Shown here one piece after another: positions 56,838 through 64,000 of a stretch of 64,000 nucleotides of DNA. Each line of letters opens with the position of its first letter. Position 1 is the stretch's first letter. The position numbers were made by a program, and so were the translations under genes. Under the pieces are notes generated by a model, which was not told where the DNA came from, did not search any database, and saw only the letters and a list, made by a program, of their open reading frames with translations. Origin of the DNA: Varunaivibrio sulfuroxidans (GTDB taxonomy: Bacteria; Pseudomonadota; Alphaproteobacteria; Rhodospirillales; Magnetovibrionaceae). The stretch lies in assembly GCF_029318635.1 (NCBI RefSeq), contig NZ_CP119676.1, positions 1,935,001 to 1,999,000 of the forward strand, read 5' to 3'.

Positions 56838-56960
56838 TAAAAAACGAAAGACGCCCGGCTATGGGGGGATAGCCGGGCGTCTGCGGTTTCATTGGAAACC
56901 GGGCGGTCGAAGAAGGGGGGATCGTTCGACCGCCGGGTCGCGGAACATAGAGCGCGACCC
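56838..56960 (-). ncRNA. Candidate structured small RNA of four tiled stem-loops
   Basis: Read on the minus strand, four perfect hairpins follow each other with 0-1 base between: stem of 8 (56953-56960 with 56935-56942, 10-base loop), stem of 10 (56925-56934 with 56902-56911, 13-base loop containing C6), stem of 7 (56895-56901 with 56884-56890, CAAT loop), stem of 14 (56869-56882 with 56849-56862, C6 loop). The last is followed by TTTCGTTTTTT, an intrinsic terminator. CTATAG-type -10 lies just upstream on the minus strand (about 56969-56974). It lies in the gap between convergent genes. It could also be a processed 3' end of the lolA mRNA. No known RNA family is recognised. Confidence 0.55.
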
Positions 56961-57052
56961 TCTCGTAGCCTATAGATGGTGTTTGCAGTGGGTGCGGGCT
57001 ACTCTCTGGAATGCATTGCAGCCATGTGACAAAATCATACGTGCGACGCCAC

Positions 57053-57079
57053 TATGCGTATGGGCGTATGGGCGTATGT
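57053..57079. repeat. Short tandem repeat downstream of lolA
   Basis: TGGGCGTA-like octamers, about three copies in a row (TATGCGTA TGGGCGTA TGGGCGTA TG). It lies in the gap after lolA, upstream on the minus strand of the candidate small RNA. Length polymorphism is possible. Confidence 0.6.
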
Positions 57080-57103
57080 CGGGCGCCTGTGGCGAAGGGA
57101 CGG

Positions 57104-57823
57104 TTAATCCTTGGGGCGCGACATCAAGGGTGCTTTGAAGTGGAAGAGCTTGGGGTCGAGAGGGATTCCGAAGCGGGCGTTTTGCAGCGAAACGGTGGTC
57201 AAAATCCCTTGGGCGTCCTTAATTGTCCACTTGCGCAACGTGAGGGGGTCATCGTCGAAGACCAATGTTAGGACACCGCCGAGTGGATCTTTCTTGCGCA
57301 CCACAGAGACGCGCAGAACGTGATCCGCCTTCACAAAATCGATAATCTTGAGGTCGCCGCCGGTTAGTTTGATATTTTTGTTAAGCAAGATATCCGCGGC
57401 GGTGGAGCCGATCGGCACATATGAGACCTGATTCAGTTCGGTGTCGTTGTAGATTAAAAACCGGCCGTCGGCGACAATAAGAACATGCACCGGCGGCGCG
57501 TAGGTTATGCGCATCTTCCCTGGCCGGGATAGGGAAATGACCCCCTGGGAATACCCCCCCTGGCTGGACACCTGAAGAAACCCGGCCTGTAGGGTGTGGA
57601 TGTTGTTCAAATAGGTTTGAATGCGCGCAATATCGGAACGATCCCCGGGGGTCAGGTCGGCTAGAGTGGGCTCGGCGCCGCCGTTTGGCGCTGTCGCGGC
57701 GGCGGCGGTTCTGGGCAGCAGCAGCGCCGCCAGGGCGACGACGGCGGCGATGACGAGCATGGCCGCGACGACCCATGAAACAAAAGGGGATTTGCGTATT
57801 TCAGGTACCGTATTCACTGACAT
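57104..57823 (-). CDS. lolA: LolA-type outer-membrane lipoprotein carrier protein
   Basis: 239 residues. N-terminal hydrophobic segment (SWVVAAMLVIAAVVALAALL) then PRTAAAA, a signal peptide. The LolA fold is seen in IQTYLNNIHTLQAGFLQVSS, GVISLSRPGKMRITYAPP and YNDTELNQVSYVPI. LolA ferries lipoproteins through the periplasm from LolCDE to LolB. It overlaps ftsK by 23 nt, an order common in alphaproteobacteria. It is somewhat distant from E. coli LolA, so LolA-like is the safe name. Confidence 0.85.
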   Translation of the reverse strand: MSVNTVPEIRKSPFVSWVVAAMLVIAAVVALAALLLPRTAAAATAPNGGAEPTLADLTPGDRSDIARIQTYLNNIHTLQAGFLQVSSQGGYSQGVISLSRPGKMRITYAPPVHVLIVADGRFLIYNDTELNQVSYVPIGSTAADILLNKNIKLTGGDLKIIDFVKADHVLRVSVVRKKDPLGGVLTLVFDDDPLTLRKWTIKDAQGILTTVSLQNARFGIPLDPKLFHFKAPLMSRPKD

Positions 57824-60179
57824 CGCCGATTAAGACCTCGCGCCTTCCGACCCGATTGGCCTTTGTGACAACGCCTTGGGATTCCATTTCTTCGATAATG
57901 CGCGCCGCGCGATTGTAACCAATTTGCAGGTGCCTTTGAATAAAACTCGTGGATGCCTTACCCTCGCGCGCGACCAGCGCGACGGCCTCGTCGTATAGGG
58001 CGTCGGCGTTGGACGTACCCGCGCCGCCGCCCCCCATGGGAGTGTCCTCGATATCTTCGGTCACGGCGTCGATGTAGTCTGGGTTGGCCTGTGATTTCAA
58101 GTGCGAAACGATATCTTCCACCTCTTCGTCGGAAACGAAGGGGCCGTGGACACGGGTGATTCGCCCACCACCGGCCATATACAGCATATCGCCCTGACCG
58201 AGAAGTTGTTCCGCGCCCTGTTCGCCAAGGATCGTGCGCGAATCAATCTTCGAGGTGACCTGAAACGAAATTCGGGTTGGAAAGTTGGCCTTGATGGTGC
58301 CGGTGATGACATCGACCGAGGGCCGTTGGGTCGCCATGATCATATGAATGCCCGCGGCGCGCGCCATTTGCGCCAGGCGCTGCACGGCGGCCTCGATATC
58401 CTTGCCCGCGACCATCATCAAGTCGGCCATTTCATCGACGACGACGACGATGTACGGCAACGGGTCCATCGACAGGCCTTGTTCCTCGAACACCGGTTTT
58501 CCGTCCGCATCGAAACCGGTTTGCACTTTGCGGGTTAGGGCCTCGCCTTTCTTGCGCGCCTCGCCGAGGCGCACGTTGTAGCCGCCGATATTGCGCACGC
58601 CAAGTTGCGACATGGCGCGATAACGCTCCTCCATTTCGCGCACCGCCCATTTGAGGGCGACGACCGCCTTTCCCGGCTCGGTGACCACCGGCGAGAGAAG
58701 ATGGGGAATCCCGTCGTAAACCGAAAGCTCCAACATTTTGGGATCGATCATGATGAACTTGCAGTCTTCGGGCGGGTATTGGTAGAGCAGCGATAGGATC
58801 ATCGTATTGACGCCGACCGACTTTCCCGAGCCCGTGGTGCCGGCGATCAAGAGATGGGGCATGCGGGCCAGATCGACAATCACGGGCAGGCCCCCGATAT
58901 CCTTGCCCAGTGCGAGATTGAGCTTGCCGCCGGCGCGTTCGAACGGATCGGACGATAGGATTTCGCGCAGGTAAACCATCTCACGGGTCTGGTTGGGGAG
59001 CTCAATGCCGATCACGTTGCGTCCGGGAATGACCGCCACGCGCACCGAGATCGCGCTCATCGAGCGGGCGATATCGTCGGACAAGCCGATTACCCGGGAT
59101 GTTTTGGTGCCCGGCGCGGGTTCCAGTTCGTACAACGTGACGACGGGACCCGGGCGGACCTTGACGATTTCGCCCTTGACGCCGAAGTCCTCCAGCACCG
59201 AGGCGAGCATGGCGGCATTTTGGGCCAGGGCGTCGGCGTTGAGCGTTCCACCGTCGGATGACGGTTCGGGGTTGTCCAGTAAATCGAGCGGAGGCAACGC
59301 ATAGGTCTCGCCGGGAATAAGGTCAAGGCTGCGCTGCCGCTGTTGGGCGGCCTTGCGCCCGGCTTTGGCGCGCGGACTTTTCGGGGCGACGAGGCTGTCT
59401 TTGGACGGTGCGTGCGCGGTGGCTTTTCGTTTTTCTCGGCGGGGTTTGCGCCGGTCGGCGACGATCGGTGCGGCGTTGGCGTCGTGGGGCGCCATGAGGC
59501 GCCGCGGTAGGGCATGAGCATGGGCGAACAACCACAGGGTGGCGCGGCCCAGGGCGCTGTTGGTCAGCGCCAATCCACCGGCGATAGCGCGCCAATCCGA
59601 CCGGGGCAGCGCCATGGCGAAGGCGGCCCCCAACGGCGCGGGGAGAAAGCAGAAGATGCCGAGCGTCATGGTGTTGATCCAGCCGGGCGGCGCGCCCCAA
59701 CCTTGCAAGACGGCGACGAGGCGATCGAGCAAAACCGATCCGACGACCCCGCCCAATCCGGTCGCCAGGGGCCACGATGTTGGGGTGCGGACGACGCTGA
59801 GCGCCATTGCGAGGACGATCAGGGTTGCGGCGAGGACGCTAAAGCGTAGCCACAGTGCCGAGATACGTTGATAGCGCAGTAAACACCAAGCCCAGGAGAG
59901 CAAGATCACGGTCAGTAGAGCGGAACCCAAGCCAAGCGCCTGCAGGGCGAGATCGGCGCTGCTTGCACCGGGGGCGCCCATCCAGTTGCGCACCGGTCCG
60001 AGTGTGGCGCTGTTGAACGAGGGATCGCTCGGGGCGTAAGAAACCAGGGCCAGCGCGAAGGCGATGCCTACGGCGCCCAGAAATAGGCCAAATCCTTGCA
60101 GAATTCGCTGCCGTAAAAAGAGGATAACCCCGTCGGGCAGTAACGTGCGGGCGGCGGTTTTGTCCGATGTTTGTGCCAT
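57801..60179 (-). CDS. ftsK: DNA translocase FtsK
   Basis: 792 residues from MAQTSDKTAARTLLPDGVIL. Four hydrophobic segments in the first 200 residues anchor it in the division septum. A short linker precedes the motor: alpha domain (LEDFGVKGEIVKVRPGPVVT), RecA-like beta domain with Walker A GTTGSGKS and Walker B YIVVVVDEMADLMM. The C-terminal gamma winged helix (KASTSFIQRHLQIGYNRAAR) binds KOPS and XerD. The linker is much shorter than in E. coli FtsK, as usual in this class. It pumps chromosome termini through the septum. Confidence 0.95.
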   Translation of the reverse strand: MAQTSDKTAARTLLPDGVILFLRQRILQGFGLFLGAVGIAFALALVSYAPSDPSFNSATLGPVRNWMGAPGASSADLALQALGLGSALLTVILLSWAWCLLRYQRISALWLRFSVLAATLIVLAMALSVVRTPTSWPLATGLGGVVGSVLLDRLVAVLQGWGAPPGWINTMTLGIFCFLPAPLGAAFAMALPRSDWRAIAGGLALTNSALGRATLWLFAHAHALPRRLMAPHDANAAPIVADRRKPRREKRKATAHAPSKDSLVAPKSPRAKAGRKAAQQRQRSLDLIPGETYALPPLDLLDNPEPSSDGGTLNADALAQNAAMLASVLEDFGVKGEIVKVRPGPVVTLYELEPAPGTKTSRVIGLSDDIARSMSAISVRVAVIPGRNVIGIELPNQTREMVYLREILSSDPFERAGGKLNLALGKDIGGLPVIVDLARMPHLLIAGTTGSGKSVGVNTMILSLLYQYPPEDCKFIMIDPKMLELSVYDGIPHLLSPVVTEPGKAVVALKWAVREMEERYRAMSQLGVRNIGGYNVRLGEARKKGEALTRKVQTGFDADGKPVFEEQGLSMDPLPYIVVVVDEMADLMMVAGKDIEAAVQRLAQMARAAGIHMIMATQRPSVDVITGTIKANFPTRISFQVTSKIDSRTILGEQGAEQLLGQGDMLYMAGGGRITRVHGPFVSDEEVEDIVSHLKSQANPDYIDAVTEDIEDTPMGGGGAGTSNADALYDEAVALVAREGKASTSFIQRHLQIGYNRAARIIEEMESQGVVTKANRVGRREVLIGDVSEYGT

Positions 60180-60344
60180 GAAATAGTTGTAGCCGAACAA
60201 GGATTGATAAGACCTTAACGGCGAGGTTCATCCAAGCCATTTTCGGGGCGCTCCGTCCCGCAGGGATTTGTGAAAACTGCCCCAGGAACGTCGTCGAAGA
60301 CTTTTGAAAGTGAACGGCACTTCCGGCAAGTCTTCTCCTCGGCT

Positions 60345-60360
60345 TGTGACATTTTTCACA
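60345..60360. promoter_or_regulatory. CRP-type operator upstream of ftsK
   Basis: TGTGACATTTTTCACA fits TGTGA-N6-TCACA exactly and extends to TTGTGA...TCACAA. It lies 166 bases upstream of ftsK and 33 bases after the stop of the second ammonium transporter. A regulatory role for ftsK-lolA is inferred only. Confidence 0.55.
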
Positions 60361-60361
60361 A

Positions 60362-60393
60362 ACCAGACGCATCAGATGAAGAGGTCCTGACCC
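60362..60393. repeat. Dispersed repeat, copy 2
   Basis: ACCAGACGC, one extra A, and the same 22-base segment found at 24592-24613. It abuts the stop codon of the ammonium transporter gene and the CRP-type dyad. Confidence 0.5.
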
Positions 60394-61625
60394 TAGCCGC
60401 GGAGGTCTTCCTCGGGATACGCGCCGATATGGTGAATGGCGATATCCGCGCCGACGAATTCCTCTTCCTCGCTTAATCGGATTCCAATCGTTTTGGAAAG
60501 GATGCCGTAAACGGCAAAACCTGCGATCAGGGCGAAAATTACCCCGGCCAGAGAGCCGATCAACTGGGCCGTGAAGCCGACGCCGCCCAAGCCCCCCCAT
60601 TCTTTAAGCCCGAAAATGCCGGCGGCGACGCCGCCCCACAGGCCACATAGGCCGTGTAGCGGCCATACGCCGAGGACGTCGTCAATTCGCCATTTCTGCT
60701 GACATTTGCCGAATCCCCAAACGAAGAAGGCGCCCGCGATGGCCCCGGTCGCCAGGGCCCCAACCGGATGCATCACGTCGGAACCGGCGCATACCGCGAC
60801 CAAGCCGGCCAGCGCGCCGTTATGCACAAAGCCGGGATCGTTGCGCCCGGCGAGCAGGGCCGCAAGGATACCGCCGACCATGGCCATTAGAGAATTGATG
60901 GCGACCAGTCCGCTGACGCCGTCGATAGATTGGGCGCTCATCACATTGAAGCCGAACCAACCGACGACAAGGATCCACGACCCTAGGGCGAGGAACGGAA
61001 TATTGGACGGCGGGATACCGATCATTCCGCCGTCGGCGCGGTAACGGCCGTGGCGCGCGCCCAAGGTGACCACCGCGCCGAGCGCGATCCACCCTCCCAT
61101 GGCGTGAACGACGATGGATCCGGCGAAATCGTGGAAGGGGTATCCGAAGGTTGCGCCGATCCAATGCTGAAAGCCGAACCGGGTTCCCCAGACCGCCCCT
61201 TCGAAGGTCGGGTAGACGATGCCGACCAAAATGGCCGTGGCCATTAACTGAGGGAAAAATTTTGCGCGTTCGGCAATACCACCTGAAATTATGGCGGGAA
61301 TGGCGGCGGCAAACGTCAGCAAAAAGAAAAACTTAACGAGGTCGTAGCCGCTTTTTCCAAAGACATGGGCCGGGACGTCTCCATGCCCGATCAGGACGTT
61401 CGCGCCGTTGAAAAAGGTAACTCCATAAGCCACCAGATATCCGACAAAAAAATACGAAAGAGTCGAAACCGCGAAATCGACAAGAATCTTAACGAGCGCG
61501 TTTACTTGATTTTTCCGGCGTACCGTGCCGACCTCCAGGAAAGCAAAACCGGCGTGCATGGCCAAGACCATGACGGCTCCCATCAGGACGAAAAAAACAT
61601 CGGTACCCGTCCGTAACGAATCCAT
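60393..61625 (-). CDS. amt: Second ammonium transporter of the Amt family
   Basis: 410 residues from MDSLRTGTDVFFVLMGAVMV, with GGGGAG ahead of the ATG. No signal peptide. Eleven membrane helices expected. Twin-histidine pore: His in DFAGSIVVHAMGGW and His in GVWPLHGLCGLWG. It is clearly different from the first Amt in the N-terminus and several loops. It lies 282 nt downstream of the first amt gene, beyond a terminator, so it probably has its own promoter or depends on read-through. Confidence 0.93.
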   Translation of the reverse strand: MDSLRTGTDVFFVLMGAVMVLAMHAGFAFLEVGTVRRKNQVNALVKILVDFAVSTLSYFFVGYLVAYGVTFFNGANVLIGHGDVPAHVFGKSGYDLVKFFFLLTFAAAIPAIISGGIAERAKFFPQLMATAILVGIVYPTFEGAVWGTRFGFQHWIGATFGYPFHDFAGSIVVHAMGGWIALGAVVTLGARHGRYRADGGMIGIPPSNIPFLALGSWILVVGWFGFNVMSAQSIDGVSGLVAINSLMAMVGGILAALLAGRNDPGFVHNGALAGLVAVCAGSDVMHPVGALATGAIAGAFFVWGFGKCQQKWRIDDVLGVWPLHGLCGLWGGVAAGIFGLKEWGGLGGVGFTAQLIGSLAGVIFALIAGFAVYGILSKTIGIRLSEEEEFVGADIAIHHIGAYPEEDLRG

Positions 61626-61845
61626 GTGTAACTCCCCAAGCCATGGCGTTGTAGACAGATGTGCGATGGGAACCGCATAACAAAATTCATGCCATGTTTG
61701 GATTTGGGGGTGGTTTTTTGGTGTGAGCCCAAGGGACACACGACCAAAAGCGATGTCTGGGATGTTTCAAAAGTACGATTACGCTGCCTTTTTAAGGCTT
61801 AATATTTATGCAAAAAAGGCGATATTGCTTAATTTATGCGCAAAT

Positions 61846-61876
61846 AAAAAGACCGGAGGACTTTCGTCCTCCGGCC
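61846..61876 (-). terminator. Intrinsic terminator of glnK-amtB
   Basis: On the minus strand: CCGGAGGAC, GAAA tetraloop, GTCCTCCGG (stem 61853-61861 with 61866-61874), then TCTTTTTATTT. It starts 34 bases after the amtB stop. Confidence 0.9.
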
Positions 61877-61907
61877 AAACCGAGAGTGAGCGGGGTAACT
61901 TGGGGAG

Positions 61908-63230
61908 TTACACGGTATGGGATCCACGCCCAAACTCGGGATAGGCTTCCATCCCCAGTTCGGCTTTATCCGAGCCGATCTCTTCTTCTTCCTCGGAGCA
62001 TCGGATGCCGACGGTATACTTCAGGGCCAGCCAGACGATGGACGTTGTGACCAACACGAAGGCCCCGATCGACACGACGCCGATCAGCTGGGTCGAAAAA
62101 TGGGTGTCGGGGTTGGTGAACGGAACCGCCATGGTGCCCCAGATGCCGCAGACCAAGTGGGCGGAAAGCGCGCCGACCACGTCGTCGATCTTCAGCTTGT
62201 CGATCAGGGGAACGGCGAGGACGACCAGAATACCGCCGATCGCGCCGATGATGATCGCCGAACCCAGCGTTGGGGTGTCGGGACCGGCGGTGATCGACAC
62301 CAGGCCGCCGATGGCGCCATTGAGGGCCAGGGAAAGATCGACCTTTTTGTACATCATCTGGGTCATCGCCATTGCGGCGACGATGCCCGCCGCGGCGGCC
62401 ATGTTGGTGTTGGCGTAAATATTGGCCATCGCGATGACGTCCGCCGCAGAACCCAGGGCCAACTGCGAGCCGCCGTTAAAGCCGAACCAGCCAAGCCATA
62501 GGATAAAGGTGCCCAGCGTCGCCAGCGGCATGTTGGAGCCGGGGAAGGGCTGGATCGATCCGTCGGCGTGGAACTTGCCTTTACGCGCGCCCAAGATGAT
62601 CGCGCCGCTGAGGGCCGCCCAGCCGCCTACGGAGTGGACCAGGGTCGATCCGGCGAAATCGGCGAAGCCCAACTTGGACAGCCAGCCGCCGCCCCACTGC
62701 CACGCCCCGGTGATCGGGTAGATGACGGCGGTCAGGACCGTGGTGAAGACCAGGAACGGCCACAATTTAATACGCTCGGCGACGGTGCCCGAAACGATCG
62801 AGGCCGCGGTGGCGACGAAGACCATCTGGAAGAACCAATCCGACGATGCGGAATAGCCGGCGTCGAACTTGCCCGCCAGCGCGGCGGCGTCGTCGGCGGC
62901 CCAGGGGGCGAAGGTGCCGATGAAACCGCCATCGACGCCGGTGTACATGATGTTGTAGCCGATCAGGTAAAACATGATTCCGGCGACGGCGTACAGCGAG
63001 ATGTTTTTTAGGCAAATGGTGGCGGTGTTCTTGGAGCGCACCAGGCCCGATTCGAGCATCGCGAATCCGGCGGCCATGAACATCACCAGCGCGCCGTTGA
63101 ATAAAAAGGAAAAGGTGTTGAAGACGTATGTGGTCTCGGTGGTGTTGTCGGCCAGCGCGGGGGCCGCGGAAAATACCGCGCCAAGGCTGGCGAAAAGGGC
63201 GATCTTAAAGATTTTTCGTGTATTCGACAT
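61908..63230 (-). CDS. amtB: Ammonium transporter AmtB
   Basis: 440 residues with an N-terminal signal peptide (KIFKIALFASLGAVFSAAPALA), as in E. coli AmtB. Pore histidines in DFAGSTLVHSVGGW and GALSAHLVCGIWG, and the usual MFMAAGFAMLESGLVRSKN in the first helices. It conducts ammonia or ammonium into the cell and is gated by GlnK. Its start lies 19 nt after the glnK stop, so the two are cotranscribed. Confidence 0.95.
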   Translation of the reverse strand: MSNTRKIFKIALFASLGAVFSAAPALADNTTETTYVFNTFSFLFNGALVMFMAAGFAMLESGLVRSKNTATICLKNISLYAVAGIMFYLIGYNIMYTGVDGGFIGTFAPWAADDAAALAGKFDAGYSASSDWFFQMVFVATAASIVSGTVAERIKLWPFLVFTTVLTAVIYPITGAWQWGGGWLSKLGFADFAGSTLVHSVGGWAALSGAIILGARKGKFHADGSIQPFPGSNMPLATLGTFILWLGWFGFNGGSQLALGSAADVIAMANIYANTNMAAAAGIVAAMAMTQMMYKKVDLSLALNGAIGGLVSITAGPDTPTLGSAIIIGAIGGILVVLAVPLIDKLKIDDVVGALSAHLVCGIWGTMAVPFTNPDTHFSTQLIGVVSIGAFVLVTTSIVWLALKYTVGIRCSEEEEEIGSDKAELGMEAYPEFGRGSHTV

Positions 63231-63249
63231 GGGTTAGCTCTCCTGTGCC

Positions 63250-63588
63250 TTAAAGGGCTTCGCCGTCGGCTTCGCCGGTACGGATACGAACGGCCTTGCC
63301 CAGGTCGTAGACGAAAATCTTGCCGTCCCCGATCTTTCCCGTCTGGGCTGATTTTTGAATGGCCTCGACGATGGCCTCGACGCGGTCATCGTTGGCGGCG
63401 ATTTCGAGTTTCACCTTGGGTAGGAAATTCACGGTGTACTCGGCGCCGCGATAAATTTCAGCCTGACCCTTTTGCCGGCCGAAGCCCTTGACCTCGCTTA
63501 CGGTCATGCCCTCGACGCCGAGCCCGGTTAGGGCCTCGCGGACTTCGTCCAACTTGAAGGGTTTGATGACGGCCATGATCAGCTTCAT
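63250..63588 (-). CDS. glnK: Nitrogen regulatory PII protein GlnK
   Basis: 112 residues, classic PII. Starts MKLIMAVIKPFKLDEVREAL with GGGGGAG upstream. T-loop Tyr51 in YRGAEYTVNFL is the uridylylation site, and the C-loop KIGDGKIFVYDL binds ATP/ADP and 2-oxoglutarate. Linkage to amtB marks it as GlnK rather than GlnB. In its unmodified form it blocks AmtB when nitrogen is plentiful. The open frame to 63648 only adds a leader. Confidence 0.95.
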   Translation of the reverse strand: MKLIMAVIKPFKLDEVREALTGLGVEGMTVSEVKGFGRQKGQAEIYRGAEYTVNFLPKVKLEIAANDDRVEAIVEAIQKSAQTGKIGDGKIFVYDLGKAVRIRTGEADGEAL

Positions 63589-63730
63589 CGATGTGACTCC
63601 CCCTGGAGGTTTGAGACCGACGGCCCACGACACGAATGGGTCCCGCAATACGAGCGACTCACTGTGTTGGTGGCGCGGTCTCGGTTAACGCTATGTTCGC
63701 GCGGCGGTACGGTCCGCCCGCCTATGCTGT

Positions 63731-63747
63731 TACAAGAGCTATGCCAG
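63731..63747 (-). promoter_or_regulatory. Sigma-54-like promoter of glnK-amtB
   Basis: On the minus strand CTGGCATAGCTCTTGTA resembles the RpoN consensus TGGCAC-N5-TTGC (TGG and TTG blocks correctly spaced; the final GC is GT). It is 143 bases before the glnK ATG, fitting the nitrogen control usual for glnK-amtB. Confidence 0.45.
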
Positions 63748-64000
63748 GACGCCAAAAAATTAAAAATTTTATATAATTCAATATATTACAAGGTATTCCA
63801 TGAGGCTTGATCATAAAATGAGCAATTGTACATGACTAAATTTTAGCCATGATTACGCTCTATGCTCCTAAAAGAGGCAAAAATATCCCTTCTTGTCGTG
63901 CGGTCGAATTTTATCTTGGGGACGAGTCCGCCCGCCGGGCTTGGCCTACGTTCCGGCGGGTGTTAAAAATGCACCTTGGTTCGCGGCGCACCGTCGCGAC
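63748..64000. other. Right end of window, upstream of glnK
   Basis: The region beyond the glnK promoter is AT-rich to about 63850. From an ATG at 63848 a plus-strand frame stays open to the edge for about 51 codons (MITLYAPKRGKNIPSCRAVE ...), without a ribosome site or a family I recognise. The inverted arms CCCGCCGG and CCGGCGGG (about 63930-63960) lie within it. Not called as a gene. Confidence 0.3.

Noticed and set aside
60270-60476. Small plus-strand open frame (68 codons) between ftsK and amt
   Set aside because: Overlaps the 3' end of the well-supported transporter gene, includes the CRP-type dyad and repeat, and has no family resemblance.
63848-64000. Plus-strand open frame running off the right edge
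   Set aside because: About 51 codons only, no ribosome site, no family match and a hairpin inside; cannot be supported without the sequence beyond the edge.

Overview
The window reads as chromosomal DNA from an alphaproteobacterium of the Rhodospirillales type. The evidence is the hemE-hemH-hemJ-rho block next to a DnaA-box region, a mnmE-mnmG-rsmG-parA-parB partition block, the order hisB-DUF2628-hisH-hisA-hisF-hisE-HIT, and family members typical of that order (DUF3576, DUF6489, Tim44-like TimA, a Rhodospirillaceae-type porin, degenerate-RibB/RibA). No rRNA, tRNA, CRISPR array or intact mobile element was seen. Coding is dense on both strands. GC content is visibly lower from about 24.4 to 42 kb, around the putative origin, than on either side.

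Layout. 1-3457 (-): a branched-chain amino acid (Liv) ABC transporter, livG-livF-binding protein-livH, cut off by the window edge. 3986-7831: comM, a large cyclic-nucleotide-binding protein and a small zinc-ribbon protein. 7924-12249 (-): a histidine operon containing the relic of a P-loop kinase gene. 12489-14356 (+): hslVU. 14374-18437 (-): an XRE regulator, a frameshifted Smr gene and lutABC for lactate use. 18526-23501: mltA, timA, fxsA, secB, dnaQ and coaE. 23512-27481: aroE, an inserted ada, maf and ppsR. 27482-28054: putative oriC. 28055-32228 (+): heme genes and rho. 32366-37053: a quinone reductase, ogt, a DUF255 protein, DUF6489 and a small ferredoxin. 37302-44989 (+): mnmE, mnmG, rsmG, parA and parB with two perfect parS sites. 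45178-49983 (-): holA, lptE, leuS and DUF3576. 50469-51602 (+): porin. 51732-56798: thiE-like, yggS, an L,D-transpeptidase-like gene, a conserved unknown, ribA and an OmpR-type regulator. 57104-60179 (-): ftsK-lolA. 60393-63588 (-): glnK-amtB plus a second ammonium transporter.

Functional links. The origin region couples replication initiation (DnaA boxes), segregation (ParA, ParB, parS), tRNA wobble-U modification (MnmE, MnmG) and 16S methylation (RsmG). The right end is a nitrogen-control block (GlnK plus two Amt channels, with a sigma-54-like site). Ada and Ogt give two independent alkylation-repair proteins within 9 kb.

Most noteworthy items: (1) four perfect stem-loops tiled almost end to end at 56849-56960, ending on the minus strand in a hairpin plus U-rich tail and carrying two C6 loops, which looks like an undescribed small RNA; (2) a ParB with a His-rich linker and an extreme acidic tail of about 220 residues beyond its dimerisation domain; (3) two perfect CRP-type TGTGA-N6-TCACA dyads, upstream of the porin and of ftsK; (4) a translationally coupled but gutted P-loop kinase gene inside the his operon; (5) a tandem operator-like repeat directly in front of an XRE regulator gene; (6) an IS5-type transposase relic and repeats beside a parS site.
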